From: Leptospiraceae bacterium
GTDB lineage: Bacteria; Spirochaetota; Leptospiria; Leptospirales; Leptospiraceae
Direction: 5' to 3'
DNA: 64,000 nt
NCBI GenBank assembly: GCA_015075105.1
Contig: JABTUZ010000001.1
Location: 817,001 to 881,000, forward strand
A program made the translations under genes and the position numbers. Every line of letters begins with the position of its first letter. The stretch's first letter is position 1. Shown here piece after piece: positions 1 through 8,743 of the stretch. The notes below the pieces were generated by a model, which worked only from the letters and a program-made list of their open reading frames with translations, made no database searches and was not told the DNA's origin.

Positions 1-1093
1 CAAACCCTGTGTTGTTTTCCGAATATAAAAAAGCGATTGCACCACTGTGAAACTTTCTTTTTAATTTTTCAAAACTTTTTCCTTCATAGATAAATTTTGT
101 GCCTTCACATTTTGATTCAATTGTTTGTTTTAGGGAGCTTAGTTCATCTTTCGTAAACCGAAATTGCAAATCATCGTTTTGTAAAAGAAGTGAAATCCCT
201 CCCATCGTTCTAAATATCCCTTTCCAGTTATTTTTTTCTAAGTTCAAATACCCTCTTTGTTTTAACTCTGTATTCGGGTAACAAATTCTGGAAACATCCT
301 TAAATCCATGGTCGGACACAATGATTAAGGAAAGATTTTTTTTTGAATAGAGTGAAGTCTTTTCGATGATTTCTTTTATCAAAGAGTCAATCTCGATTAA
401 TTTTTCTTTTGCCTCTTTGGAATAGACTCCATAGGTGTGGTGAGCTGAGTCCAAATCAGTGGTGTATATAAATAATGCGTCTGGTTTTTTCTTTTTCCAT
501 ATAGATAGACCTGCACGCACCTTTTCTCTGTCGGGTGTGATTTCACTTACCGTAATACCTTCTTCTTTTAGCTCCTCGTATAGCCCTTTTGTTGAAAGAA
601 TTCGGATTAGTTTTTCATCTTCTGAATTTTTTGCTCTCCAGTATTGTGGAATATTGTAATCAATTTCTGCACCTGCGCTAACAGGCCAGTACACTGAAGC
701 AGATTTTTTGTGACTTTCTTTAAGAAACTCAAAAATTGTTTTGGCATTGATTTCCTCATAATACCACATCCACCCTCCAAGGTTTTTATTGTACGGATCG
801 AAAGGGGTATTTGAGCGAATTCCATGAACTTCAGGATCCACCCCTGTAATCATGGAAGTGTGTGCAGGGTAGGTCATAGTCGGATATACTGAGGTAACCA
901 AATTAGAAAAATTGGACATCCTTCTCAGTTTATTTAAGTTGGGTGTATATTGATAAAATTTTGAATCCGTATTTGCATAGTACCCGGGAAATCCGTCTAT
1001 AGACAATACAATTAATTTTTTCTTGGATTCTTTTGGATACAATGAATTAGTTGATGCAAGAACTACAATCAGCAAAAAAAACAATTTTGACAT
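1..1093 (-). CDS. Type I phosphodiesterase/nucleotide pyrophosphatase family protein, C-terminus cut by window edge
   Basis: The minus-strand frame is open from the ATG at 1093 to base 1, at least 364 residues, with no stop, so the 3' end lies outside. The first ~20 residues (MSKLFFLLIVVLASTNSLYP) are a signal peptide. Alkaline-phosphatase-superfamily signatures follow: a metal Asp in VLSIDGFPG, the region PTMTYPAHTSMITG carrying the expected Thr nucleophile, then TTDLDSAHHTYG and VSDHGF with further metal ligands. The fold is that of nucleotide pyrophosphatases that hydrolyse phosphodiester or pyrophosphate bonds outside the cytoplasm; the substrate cannot be read from sequence. Its ATG overlaps the stop of the upstream VWA gene (TGATG at 1091-1095), so it is the last visible member of a translationally coupled operon. 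Confidence 0.85.
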   Translation of the reverse strand, partial: MSKLFFLLIVVLASTNSLYPKESKKKLIVLSIDGFPGYYANTDSKFYQYTPNLNKLRRMSNFSNLVTSVYPTMTYPAHTSMITGVDPEVHGIRSNTPFDPYNKNLGGWMWYYEEINAKTIFEFLKESHKKSASVYWPVSAGAEIDYNIPQYWRAKNSEDEKLIRILSTKGLYEELKEEGITVSEITPDREKVRAGLSIWKKKKPDALFIYTTDLDSAHHTYGVYSKEAKEKLIEIDSLIKEIIEKTSLYSKKNLSLIIVSDHGFKDVSRICYPNTELKQRGYLNLEKNNWKGIFRTMGGISLLLQNDDLQFRFTKDELSSLKQTIESKCEGTKFIYEGKSFEKLKRKFHSGAIAFLYSENNTGF

Positions 1094-2799
1094 CAAAGAT
1101 AACTAAAAGACTTCTTTTTATTATTTATAAAATCATAAAGTATGATCTGACTCAATTCATTTGGGTTGGAATAAAAAACTCTTCCTTGTGCAATTTTGGA
1201 AAATTGTTTGATAAAACTTTCTTCACCAAAATAATTATAATCCCAGTCAGAGGTCAATAGAAATGTATTAATTGATATGTTTTCGGCTACACACTTTTTT
1301 ACTTCAGAGAGTGTCTCTTCAAAGTCTTCTATGCTCGGAGGATAATTTATATGCAAGGTAGAGCCTTTGAAGTGGGCGGTAGGCGCACCGTCTGTAATCA
1401 ATATTATATTTTTATTGTTTGTTTCTTTAGAAGAAAGAGTCATTCTGGCAAGAGACAACCCTCTTTGTAAATTTGTAAAATACATTGGAACCAAAGTTTC
1501 TATTTGCAATTTACTCAAATTAGAAAAATTGAATTTGAGTCGGATAAGAGGGTTATAAATTGTAACAGGATAGGGTTGTAAAAATGCCAACTTTGGGATA
1601 GAGATGATTTTTGCTGTGCTGCCGAATCCGATTACGGTAAGTTTGTCTTCTTTATACTCTTGTCGAATTAGCGAATCGAGAGCAAGGGTGATTTTTTTTG
1701 CGTTGTAAAATCTCCCAGATCTTTCCATCGACCCGGACATATCAATAAGAATAACAGTGGAAGACTTAGAAAACCCTCTCGAATAAAATATATCTAAATC
1801 TGATAGGCTTATATTTTTACCATTCCCTCTTGCGATACTATTGGTTATACTTCCAATATAATCAATTTTAGTTACGCTATCTCCAAATTCATATTTTTTG
1901 GTTAAAGAAATTTCTTCTTCTGACTCCCCAAGACTCTGAATTGGATTATTCCCGCTTTCATCACTTTTTAATTCCAGAAAAATTTCTTTGAGTATATTTC
2001 TTCCAATTTTTTGAATAGAGCCGGGTGAAAGGCTAACTTCCCCATTTTCGTCTTCAATAATTTTGCCTTCATTTTTTAAAAGTTTTTTTAGATTTTCAAG
2101 TATCTCATTTCTTTTTTCTATAAACTCTTGGTAGCTTTCCGCACCAAGATAATTTGCAATATTCTCCAAATTGATATTGAATATATCTCCTGTTTGGATC
2201 ATATTTTTTAAAGTGGAAAGTAATTCAGTTAAATGATCCAGACTTTGAATTATATCAACGGCTTCTTTTTTTGAGGGAAATTCATTACCGAGAAATATAT
2301 ATTTAGAAGCACCCCCAATAATTTCATAATAAGACTGATGAATGGAGGATAACGTATCAATAATTTTTGCCAGCTCTGGATTTTCTTTTTGAGGCTTCGA
2401 CCATTTTAATTGAAATAGAAAGTCGGCACCTTTTCTATCTTGGATTTTTAGAATTTCTTGAAATTCAGAAGTTTTCCTAATTGGATTTTTCTCGTAAAGG
2501 TTTAGAAATTTTTGAATCTCCATATTCTTAAGTTCTTCTTGTGTAGAAAAATTATAGGTTTCTAAAATGTTTTGGATTTTATCTTGAATTTTTTTTTCTA
2601 AGTCAGAGACCAAACTATCCATTTTCCCTTCTTTCAAAAAAATATTCACCGGCAGCCCGCGGTTGAGCAATTCTTGAATCGCCTCGTCAAGAGAAATTTG
2701 ATAGTGCATCATCAAGTCAGAAATTATAGACATGAGTGAATCAACGGATGCGCTGTTTTCCTCCTCTGGGTTATAAGGAGAATACTTGTAAACAATCAT
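1093..2799 (-). CDS. VWA-domain protein with long helical N-terminal region
   Basis: 568 residues with no signal peptide or membrane segment. Residues 1-330 are charged and mostly helical. A von Willebrand factor A domain fills about 345-560: the MIDAS motif DMSGS is at 353-357, a GFGSTAK segment at about 391-397, and the second metal loop ITDGAPT at 468-474. Such proteins bind Mg2+ and often act as partners of MoxR-type AAA+ ATPases, but no AAA+ gene is in view, so the partner is unknown. The start overlaps the end of the small exported protein upstream by four bases (ATGA, 2796-2799), and its stop overlaps the next ATG, so the three genes are co-translated. The function of the N-terminal half is not recognised. 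Confidence 0.8.
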   Translation of the reverse strand: MIVYKYSPYNPEEENSASVDSLMSIISDLMMHYQISLDEAIQELLNRGLPVNIFLKEGKMDSLVSDLEKKIQDKIQNILETYNFSTQEELKNMEIQKFLNLYEKNPIRKTSEFQEILKIQDRKGADFLFQLKWSKPQKENPELAKIIDTLSSIHQSYYEIIGGASKYIFLGNEFPSKKEAVDIIQSLDHLTELLSTLKNMIQTGDIFNINLENIANYLGAESYQEFIEKRNEILENLKKLLKNEGKIIEDENGEVSLSPGSIQKIGRNILKEIFLELKSDESGNNPIQSLGESEEEISLTKKYEFGDSVTKIDYIGSITNSIARGNGKNISLSDLDIFYSRGFSKSSTVILIDMSGSMERSGRFYNAKKITLALDSLIRQEYKEDKLTVIGFGSTAKIISIPKLAFLQPYPVTIYNPLIRLKFNFSNLSKLQIETLVPMYFTNLQRGLSLARMTLSSKETNNKNIILITDGAPTAHFKGSTLHINYPPSIEDFEETLSEVKKCVAENISINTFLLTSDWDYNYFGEESFIKQFSKIAQGRVFYSNPNELSQIILYDFINNKKKSFSYL

Positions 2800-3176
2800 T
2801 GTATGATTTCAGTTTTTTGAATATTGGCAGGGATACAGATATTTTTCTGGAAATCACAATAGAAAATTTTTGCATTTATGTTTAGCTTTCCCTTCCCTTT
2901 TAGAGTAATTTTCATGTCTTCTACTTTATTAAAATATTCTTTTTTCTCAGAGTGAATACCGCCGCGAAAGTTTAAGTCTGCTTTTTGTACGCTTAGTCCA
3001 TCTTCCCCACTCAGTAAAATCCGATTCGGCACATCTCTTTGGATTCCGTATTGCTTAGGTGTATTTATTGAAAGTCTGTATTCATTTCCTTGGATTTTTC
3101 GTATTTCAAAATGAATCGGGTGATCTTTAGAAAAAATAGAAGTAGAAAGAAAAAGCAAAATAAGAATTATCTTCAT
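2796..3176 (-). CDS. Small exported protein resembling a DsbD N-terminal domain
   Basis: About 127 residues when started at the ATG at 3176; an upstream in-frame start at 3191 would add MSLIN ahead of the signal peptide and is less likely. MKIILILLFLSTSIFSK is a signal peptide. The mature part ends in a two-cysteine pattern, IFYCDFQKNICIPA, preceded by LKGKGKLNINAK, which resembles the immunoglobulin-like N-terminal domain of DsbD (G-x-Y-x-x-C...C-x-P). In DsbD that domain passes reducing equivalents in the periplasm. Here it stands alone without the membrane or thioredoxin domains. It is the first gene of the coupled operon with the VWA protein and the phosphodiesterase. The domain assignment is by eye. 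Confidence 0.65.
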   Translation of the reverse strand: MKIILILLFLSTSIFSKDHPIHFEIRKIQGNEYRLSINTPKQYGIQRDVPNRILLSGEDGLSVQKADLNFRGGIHSEKKEYFNKVEDMKITLKGKGKLNINAKIFYCDFQKNICIPANIQKTEIIQ

Positions 3177-3263
3177 ATTTATTAGACTCACTTAAATAGT
3201 ATATTGATAGAGTTTTCGATTTAGGAAAATGAGTAAAGATTTTTTTAATATAGAGAAATTATT

Positions 3264-3917
3264 TTAAATTAGTGTAAAAATTCCGATACAGAACAACATC
3301 TGAGCAGAATAGTATGTAGATAAAATAAAAATCTGAGCAAAATAAAAAGGTTTTACGAATTTGTTATAACCCCATATAGAATCAGAAAATGTAAAAAGTA
3401 GAACTCCAAAGCCGAAGTACGGAAAATTCGTTTGCAATTCATTATTCATACTGATTCCGCTCGCAGCCATAATGGAAATTCCGATTGCGTATAGAATTAT
3501 TGCAGGGAAGTATTTTTGTTTATTTGTTCGGAAAATTTTAGTTATTAAAAAACCTGAATACAAAAGAGCTAAAAGTATTGCTACAATAAATACAGTTTCG
3601 TTGTAAGTTTTAGAATTTTGTAAAAATCCGATTGTGTAACCTATATGACCAATTAAAAAAGAAATTAACCCGAAAAGGAATAGTCTTTCTTTCAATAGAA
3701 AAATATCTCCAAGTAGTCCAAAAATCAGTCCGATTAAAATCCAGTTATTGAATGTAGTAAACCCATCGGTTTGTATCAAAAAATAGAGTAAGAATAGGAT
3801 CATAAGGGAAAGAGGAATAGGCTTTGCTATGAAATACCAGTTTTCCTTCTTGTATCTGCAATACATAGAGAAACTTGAGCTTATAATTAAACTGATAGAG
3901 AAGAAAATAAGAAACAT
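3264..3917 (-). CDS. YhhN/TMEM86-family membrane protein
   Basis: 217 residues, almost entirely hydrophobic, with about seven or eight membrane spans. The family signature is visible: LLGDIFLLKERLFLFG followed by FLIGHIGYTIGF, and near the C-terminus LLFTFSDSIWGYNKF, carrying the conserved Asp and His residues of the YhhN/TMEM86 fold. Characterised animal relatives are lysoplasmalogenases that cleave vinyl-ether lysophospholipids; bacterial members are mostly unassigned. It is transcribed away from the peroxiredoxin gene and separated by 72 bases from the exported-protein operon downstream on the same strand. Confidence 0.75.
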   Translation of the reverse strand: MFLIFFSISLIISSSFSMYCRYKKENWYFIAKPIPLSLMILFLLYFLIQTDGFTTFNNWILIGLIFGLLGDIFLLKERLFLFGLISFLIGHIGYTIGFLQNSKTYNETVFIVAILLALLYSGFLITKIFRTNKQKYFPAIILYAIGISIMAASGISMNNELQTNFPYFGFGVLLFTFSDSIWGYNKFVKPFYFAQIFILSTYYSAQMLFCIGIFTLI

Positions 3918-4010
3918 AATTCGACGATTTATTCAATAATCTTAAATTTTTGCTTTAATTCAACCTATTTTTTATCTAAATGAGGAAATTGATAGGAAAA
4001 GTGATAAATT

Positions 4011-4027
4011 TTTAGAATCATTCTAAA
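4011..4027. promoter_or_regulatory. Perfect Fur/PerR-like palindrome upstream of peroxiredoxin
   Basis: TTTAGAATCATTCTAAA is a perfect inverted repeat with 8-base arms around a central C. Its core, TTAGAATCATTCTAA, has the 7-1-7 layout of Fur-family (Fur/PerR) boxes and differs from the Bacillus PerR consensus TTATAATnATTATAA only at the symmetric G/C positions. It ends seven bases before the -35 element of the peroxiredoxin promoter. A peroxide-sensing repressor is the natural reader, but none is encoded in this window. Confidence 0.6.
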
Positions 4028-4034
4028 TTTTTAG

Positions 4035-4062
4035 TTTACAATCTAATCCCTTTTTATATAAT
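4035..4062 (+). promoter_or_regulatory. Sigma-70-type promoter of the peroxiredoxin gene
   Basis: TTTACA (4035-4040), a 16-base spacer and a perfect TATAAT (4057-4062) lie 30 bases before the ATG at 4093. A strong ribosome-binding site (AGAGGGGA, 4081-4088) follows. The adjacent Fur/PerR-like palindrome supports this as the regulated start. Confidence 0.6.
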
Positions 4063-4092
4063 GGTCATTAAAATAAGATTAGAGGGGAATAT

Positions 4093-4677
4093 ATGCCACA
4101 AGTTACATCAAAAGCACCAGAGTTTAAAGCAGATGCAGTCGTAGGGAATGAATTTAAAGAAATATCTTTATCGGATTATAAAGGAAAATGGGTGGTTTTG
4201 TTTTTCTATCCACTCGACTTCACCTTTGTGTGCCCGACAGAGATCATCGAATACGACACGAAGTTAGATGAGTTCAAAAAAATCGGAGCCGAGGTGATCG
4301 GAGTATCCGTTGACAGTAAATACAGTCATTTAGCTTGGAAAAGAACTTCAAGAAAAGAAGGTGGAATCGGTGATATTCGCTATCCTTTAGTTGCGGATAT
4401 AACCAAACAGATTTCAAGAGACTATGGGGTTTTACTCGACGCAGGGGTGGCTCTTAGAGGGACTTTTGTAATCGACCCAAATGGAGTGATACGTCAGGCG
4501 ACAGTAAACGACAATTCTGTGGGAAGAAACATAGACGAGTTTATAAGAATCGTAAAAGCCTTCCAGTTTGTAGAAAAACACGGAGAAGTTTGTCCGGCAA
4601 ACTGGCAAGAAGGTGGAAAGACAATGAAGCCGGATGTAGAAAAATCTAAAGAGTATTTTACTGCAGTGAATAAGTAA
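4093..4677 (+). CDS. Typical 2-Cys peroxiredoxin (AhpC/Prx1 type)
   Basis: 194 residues, full family length. The peroxidatic cysteine is C47 in FTFVCPTE and the resolving cysteine C167 in EVCPANW. The enzyme reduces H2O2 and organic peroxides in the cytoplasm using a thioredoxin-type donor. It carries both motifs linked to overoxidation-sensitive peroxiredoxins: a GG-x-G loop (GGIG, about 90-93) and a C-terminal YF (188-189). The gene is monocistronic: its own promoter and Fur/PerR-like box lie upstream and a strong terminator follows at once, a layout typical of a peroxide-inducible gene. Confidence 0.96.
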   Translation: MPQVTSKAPEFKADAVVGNEFKEISLSDYKGKWVVLFFYPLDFTFVCPTEIIEYDTKLDEFKKIGAEVIGVSVDSKYSHLAWKRTSRKEGGIGDIRYPLVADITKQISRDYGVLLDAGVALRGTFVIDPNGVIRQATVNDNSVGRNIDEFIRIVKAFQFVEKHGEVCPANWQEGGKTMKPDVEKSKEYFTAVNK

Positions 4678-4689
4678 GCGAATTCGACA

Positions 4690-4720
4690 AAGCCGAAGAA
4701 ATTCGGCTTTTTTGTTTTTT
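4690..4720 (+). terminator. Rho-independent terminator after the peroxiredoxin gene
   Basis: AAGCCGAA (4690-4697), loop GAAA, then TTCGGCTT (4702-4709) form an 8-bp stem with a stable tetraloop, followed by a T-rich tail to 4720. It begins 12 bases after the stop codon. The remaining bases to 4975 hold no convincing gene. Confidence 0.9.
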
Positions 4721-4975
4721 TCTTTTGTGTAAATATATTTCTTGTTTTGAATTTTTCTGATAATTTTGAGTCAATTGGTTCGGTAAAAAATTCTGTGAAT
4801 GGTGGTAGCGGCATTGATTAGTAAACTGTAAACGAAAACAAATAATTTCACCTCAAAAGAAAACTGTCAGCTATTTAAACGCGCTTTAGGATATACAAAA
4901 AAGGGAAGAAGCAATAAGACAAAAACCATGCTATGATTGATAATTATTATTAAAAATAATGGATTATAAAAACTA

Positions 4976-6154
4976 TCATAAAGTAATTTCTATTTTCACT
5001 GTAGTTTTTTCTTTTGAAGGTTCAGGGAAAATATTACAAAAAAATTTAATTCCTTCTTTTTTGCATATATCTTCAAGATAGGAAATATACAATAGTCCAA
5101 GACCCGCTCCGAGTTTGTCTGTATCTCCACTATCTTGGTAGAAGCTGGCAACAGAAATTTCAGAGGTATCACTTTTCATTTTACTTGCAAGCGAAGCTCT
5201 AGTTCTTTCATCAATCAAACCGAAATTAGAAAGAGAGATTTGTACCTTGAAATTATTTCCGGTACTTGATCTTTCTGAATTCATATTCCAGGACAATTCC
5301 AACATCTGATTTCTTTTTTTCGCTTCATCAATCACCCACTTTCTGTTTTCGGAGTTTTTTAAGAATTTATCAATTTCTGATTTTTTAGCCATATTCTGGT
5401 GAACTATAATTCTTTCAAAGTGGGCTTTTTCTGCGTTTTGTATAAATTCCATAAGTAGATTACTTAGGTGAGTTGCGAGTTTTGTTCTGTCTAAGTAGAG
5501 TGCGATCATATCTGCGAAGTGCTTTTTAATTTCGTCTTTGAGTGGAGTTTGATAAATCACAAAATACAAGTACCAAATTCTTTTGTCTATATAATTGATA
5601 AACTTTTCCAAACTTCTCATTCGTACGAGTTTATCCTCTTCTTCTATTTCTTTATTAGAGGTAATTCTTTGAATTACTTCATTTTTTATTTCTGTTTCCA
5701 TCATATCAAAGAAATCTTTTTTTGCAGATCGAAGAGCGTCCAATTTAGCTCTGTCAACGTGGTTCAAACTGGTAATTAAGGATTTTGGATTTTTACGGTT
5801 GTAGTCTTTTAATACATTGGATTCAAAAAGCATGGTTGCAAGAGAAGGGCTGAGCTTTTTGTAAAGAATTCCGTAAAGGACCAAATTATTCGTATCAATG
5901 ATTTCCATTCTTTTTCTCAAGAAATCAGGGAGGCTAATAAAAATTTCTTCTAAATAAGAATTCATAACTAATTTCTGGACAGAAACCGAGTTGTAAGCCT
6001 CTGACTGCATACCTTGTTTTAGGCTACCTTCTCTGTTTTTGAATTTTTTAATTACGCTTGGGTTGTTGGCAAACAGTAATAACCCGTCTCCGGTCAGAAC
6101 AAGGCTAACCGGAAGGTTTATGTATGGGTCTTTTTTCCCTTCTAAATTTAGCAT
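4976..6154 (-). CDS. Protein with C-terminal GHKL (HATPase-like) domain
   Basis: 392 residues without signal peptide or membrane segment. The C-terminal part (about 225-392) looks like a histidine-kinase-type ATPase domain: an N-box-like MEFIQNAEKAH (235-245) and a G-box-like GAGLGLLY (349-356). No HisKA phosphoacceptor helix or receiver domain is evident. Residues 1-220 are not recognised; they open with a short strand-rich segment (about 15-30) and then become helical and charged. It could be an unorthodox sensor or an anti-sigma-type ATPase. It stands alone, divergent from the VOC protein gene across a 160-base gap. Confidence 0.65.
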   Translation of the reverse strand: MLNLEGKKDPYINLPVSLVLTGDGLLLFANNPSVIKKFKNREGSLKQGMQSEAYNSVSVQKLVMNSYLEEIFISLPDFLRKRMEIIDTNNLVLYGILYKKLSPSLATMLFESNVLKDYNRKNPKSLITSLNHVDRAKLDALRSAKKDFFDMMETEIKNEVIQRITSNKEIEEEDKLVRMRSLEKFINYIDKRIWYLYFVIYQTPLKDEIKKHFADMIALYLDRTKLATHLSNLLMEFIQNAEKAHFERIIVHQNMAKKSEIDKFLKNSENRKWVIDEAKKRNQMLELSWNMNSERSSTGNNFKVQISLSNFGLIDERTRASLASKMKSDTSEISVASFYQDSGDTDKLGAGLGLLYISYLEDICKKEGIKFFCNIFPEPSKEKTTVKIEITL

Positions 6155-6314
6155 AATGAATTTATTAAAAATAAGTCAAAAGTATTCAACTAAGAAATTA
6201 TTTTAGAGTAATATTTTTTAATACCTAAGCCAAAAAATTAAAATACGTTTTTAATAAGGAAGTCCTATCTATTTTTTAGCGTAATCTTATATTGGCTTTG
6301 ATGGAAGAATCGAA

Positions 6315-6644
6315 ATGAACACAGTATTCAGGCTATATTCAGTAAATTTATTTTCAAAAGATTGCGAAAGATCTGCAAAAATATTCTCTGAAGTGTTTGG
6401 CTTTCAAATTATTGGATTTCAGCCCGGTCATTCGGAGCTTATATCTAAAGAAGGGTTACGGATTATTTTTTCCAATAAAAGTGAGGATTGTCCCGTAAAC
6501 TCAGGCACAATTACTTTTTCATCCGAGAGATTAGAAAAGGAGTATCTTTCAAAATTTTTTACAATAGAGAAAGAAAGCCCCGACTATATTGCTTTTTTAG
6601 ATGAGTATGGAAATAGAATTTGGAATTACTGTAAACCTGTTTAG
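6315..6644 (+). CDS. VOC-superfamily (glyoxalase-like) protein
   Basis: 109 residues. The opening FRLYSVNLFSKDCERSAKIFSEVFGFQIIG matches the beta-strand-helix start of a vicinal-oxygen-chelate module (family pattern: strand, then F/Y in an FY-x-x-x-LGF-like turn), and GHSELISKEGLRIIF and DYIAFLDEYGNRIW match later strands of the same fold. Length corresponds to one VOC domain. Metal-ligand His/Glu positions are not clearly conserved, so no reaction is proposed. Its stop overlaps a GTG of the exonuclease III frame, so the two genes are probably one transcript. Confidence 0.6.
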   Translation: MNTVFRLYSVNLFSKDCERSAKIFSEVFGFQIIGFQPGHSELISKEGLRIIFSNKSEDCPVNSGTITFSSERLEKEYLSKFFTIEKESPDYIAFLDEYGNRIWNYCKPV

Positions 6645-6670
6645 TGAAAAATAGAAATAGTGGATTATAT

Positions 6671-7441
6671 ATGAAATATATTTGTTTTAATTGTAATGGA
6701 ATTCGCTCTGCAACTTCAAAGGGCTTAATGGAATTTATCCAAAAAGAAAATGCAGACATTGTAGCACTTCAAGAAATCAAGGCAACCGAAAAAGATATAG
6801 GTTTGGAGTTTTGGGAAAGACTCGGATACTTTCCATTTATTTTTAGTGCAGAAAAAAAAGGGTATAGCGGTACAGCCGTATTCTCTAAACTAAAACCCAA
6901 AAGTTTTTCTTACGGGCTTGGGCATGATTTTTTTGATAAAGAGGGTAGGGTGATTCTTCTAGAGTTCAAGGATTTTGCATTTGTAAATACTTATTTTCCT
7001 TCCGGTACTTCAGGAGAAGATAGGCAAAAATTGAAAATGGAATTTTTGGACTATTACAATAAAAAGTTTATTCAATGGAAAAAGAAATACAAAAAAATCA
7101 TTCTATGCGGAGACGTAAACATTGCACACAAAGAAATTGATATTCATAATCCGAAAGGCAACGAAAAAAATAGCGGGTTTTTGCCTGAAGAAAGGCAATG
7201 GTTGACTCAGTTTTTAGATAATGGTTTAATAGATACATTCCGTAGTCTTTACCCGAATTCCAAGGATGAGTATTCTTGGTGGACTTATAGATTCAACGCA
7301 AGAGCCAATAACAAAGGTTGGAGAATAGATTATTTTTTCATCACGGAAAATATAAAGAGTAATTTGAAAAATTCTAAAATTGTTCAGAGTGTAGTTTTGT
7401 CTGATCACGCTCCTTTAATTTTAGAAATGAATTTACCTTAA
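6671..7441 (+). CDS. xth: Exodeoxyribonuclease III (AP endonuclease)
   Basis: 256 residues from the ATG at 6671. MKYICFNCNGIRSA matches the usual family start; a GTG at 6644 would add nine atypical residues. Family landmarks are present: DIVALQEIKAT (catalytic Glu), YSGTAVFS, NTYFPSG, CGDVNIAH (Asp/Asn pair), YSWWTYR with ARANNKGWRIDYFF, and the C-terminal SDHAPL (catalytic Asp-His). The enzyme cleaves DNA at abasic sites and trims 3' blocks in base-excision repair. Confidence 0.95.
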   Translation: MKYICFNCNGIRSATSKGLMEFIQKENADIVALQEIKATEKDIGLEFWERLGYFPFIFSAEKKGYSGTAVFSKLKPKSFSYGLGHDFFDKEGRVILLEFKDFAFVNTYFPSGTSGEDRQKLKMEFLDYYNKKFIQWKKKYKKIILCGDVNIAHKEIDIHNPKGNEKNSGFLPEERQWLTQFLDNGLIDTFRSLYPNSKDEYSWWTYRFNARANNKGWRIDYFFITENIKSNLKNSKIVQSVVLSDHAPLILEMNLP

Positions 7442-7507
7442 ATAGTTTTTTTTAAGAATGGTTTTATCGACAAAGACCTGTAATAGTTTAGGGAAAAGGA
7501 GATTCTT

Positions 7508-8287
7508 ATGAAACAAAAAATTTTTATTTTTTTTGTATTGATTTTTGTTTTAGACATACATGGCTTTGATATTAAAAAGAAAACCCTTTTAGATTTTACA
7601 AGCCCTGCCAATGCGAAATACCGTGACGGGGAAAATGTTATTGGATTTAATGATGTTTTCTTAACAGGGAAACCTTTGGTGTTTTTCCTAATCTACTATA
7701 AATGTCCAACAGTTTGCAATACTCAGTTGAATTCATTTTTTAAAGCTGTTAAGGAATTGAATCTTACACCGGGGAAAGAATTTCATCTCACTGTTTTGTC
7801 TTTTGATCATCATGAAACTCCAGAGCTTGCTTTAAAGAAAAAAAATGCTTACATGGAAGAATTTGAAAAATCCGGCAAGAAGGCAGACTTTCGATTTTTA
7901 ACAGGAGACAAAGAAAGCATCCAACAAATCACCGATTCTTTACGGTTTACTTTTTATTTTGATAAAAATGAAAAACAGTGGGTTCATCCTGTAGGTGCTT
8001 ATATTTACACAAGTGAAGGTCGCTTTTTTAGAAAAATCGGAGGAACGATATTTCAACCTGAGACTCTGTACTATACTTTAGCAGAGATAGATCCGAGTAT
8101 CATGAATAGTTTTTCTAAAAAAGTTCATTTGTATTTTTTGAGATATGATATGATGGCAGGCGATTACAAACTTCACACTGATCGAATAGAGCATGTTTTG
8201 ATTCCTTTGTTTTTACTTTTCAGTGGAGCTTTTATTTTCTTTAAACTTTACAAGACTTTAAAACGCAAAAAAAATTATACAGGATAG
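7508..8287 (+). CDS. SCO1/SenC/PrrC-family copper chaperone
   Basis: 259 residues with an N-terminal signal/anchor (MKQKIFIFFVLIFVLDIHG) and a hydrophobic C-terminal span (about 228-245). The thioredoxin-fold copper site is intact: C66 and C70 in YYKCPTVC, and H160 in WVHPVG. SCO proteins deliver copper or keep the CuA cysteines reduced during cytochrome c oxidase assembly, which matches its place just ahead of coxB. An SD-like AAAAGGAG precedes the start. The C-terminal membrane span is an extra feature relative to many SCO proteins. Confidence 0.92.
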   Translation: MKQKIFIFFVLIFVLDIHGFDIKKKTLLDFTSPANAKYRDGENVIGFNDVFLTGKPLVFFLIYYKCPTVCNTQLNSFFKAVKELNLTPGKEFHLTVLSFDHHETPELALKKKNAYMEEFEKSGKKADFRFLTGDKESIQQITDSLRFTFYFDKNEKQWVHPVGAYIYTSEGRFFRKIGGTIFQPETLYYTLAEIDPSIMNSFSKKVHLYFLRYDMMAGDYKLHTDRIEHVLIPLFLLFSGAFIFFKLYKTLKRKKNYTG

Positions 8288-8291
8288 AAAA

Positions 8292-8717
8292 ATGAATTTT
8301 AAAATTACAGACCTTCCTTTACTCAATGCAAGCCTAAATCTATTCGCAACAATTTGTATTCTCTTGGCGTTTATTTACGTTAAGAAAAAAAAGATTCATC
8401 TCCATAAATTATTTATGGGTTTTGCATTAACAGCATCAGTTTTATTTATTGTATCTTACTTGGTTTATCATTTTAATATACCTGTGGAGAAGAAATTTCC
8501 TAAAGAAAATCCACTAAGACCGGTATATCTCACAGTTTTGATTTCCCATATTGTGCTCGCTATTCCAATGGCTCCGGTTGTTTTCACTGCATTGTATTTC
8601 GCACTAACAAAAAGGATTTCTAACCACAAAAAAATCGTAAAATTGGCTTTACCGGTGTGGTTGTATGTATCTGTGACAGGGGTATTGATATACATTTTTT
8701 TGAACCATCTGTCATAA
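8292..8717 (+). CDS. DUF420-family membrane protein (CtaM/YozB-like)
   Basis: 141 residues with four hydrophobic spans. LNASLNLFATICILLAFIYV, the His-rich HLHKLFMGFAL, YHFN and SHIVLAI match the DUF420 family, whose conserved histidines sit near membrane ends. The Staphylococcus member CtaM is needed to mature a heme-copper oxidase, and the family commonly lies beside SCO and cox genes. It starts four bases after the sco stop, so the two are co-expressed. Confidence 0.85.
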   Translation: MNFKITDLPLLNASLNLFATICILLAFIYVKKKKIHLHKLFMGFALTASVLFIVSYLVYHFNIPVEKKFPKENPLRPVYLTVLISHIVLAIPMAPVVFTALYFALTKRISNHKKIVKLALPVWLYVSVTGVLIYIFLNHLS

Positions 8718-8743
8718 AAATCGCAAAATAATATATTTTAAAC

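Noticed and set aside
607-825. A 72-codon minus-strand frame near the window start
   Set aside because: It lies wholly within the phosphodiesterase gene on the same strand in a different frame, and has no family resemblance.
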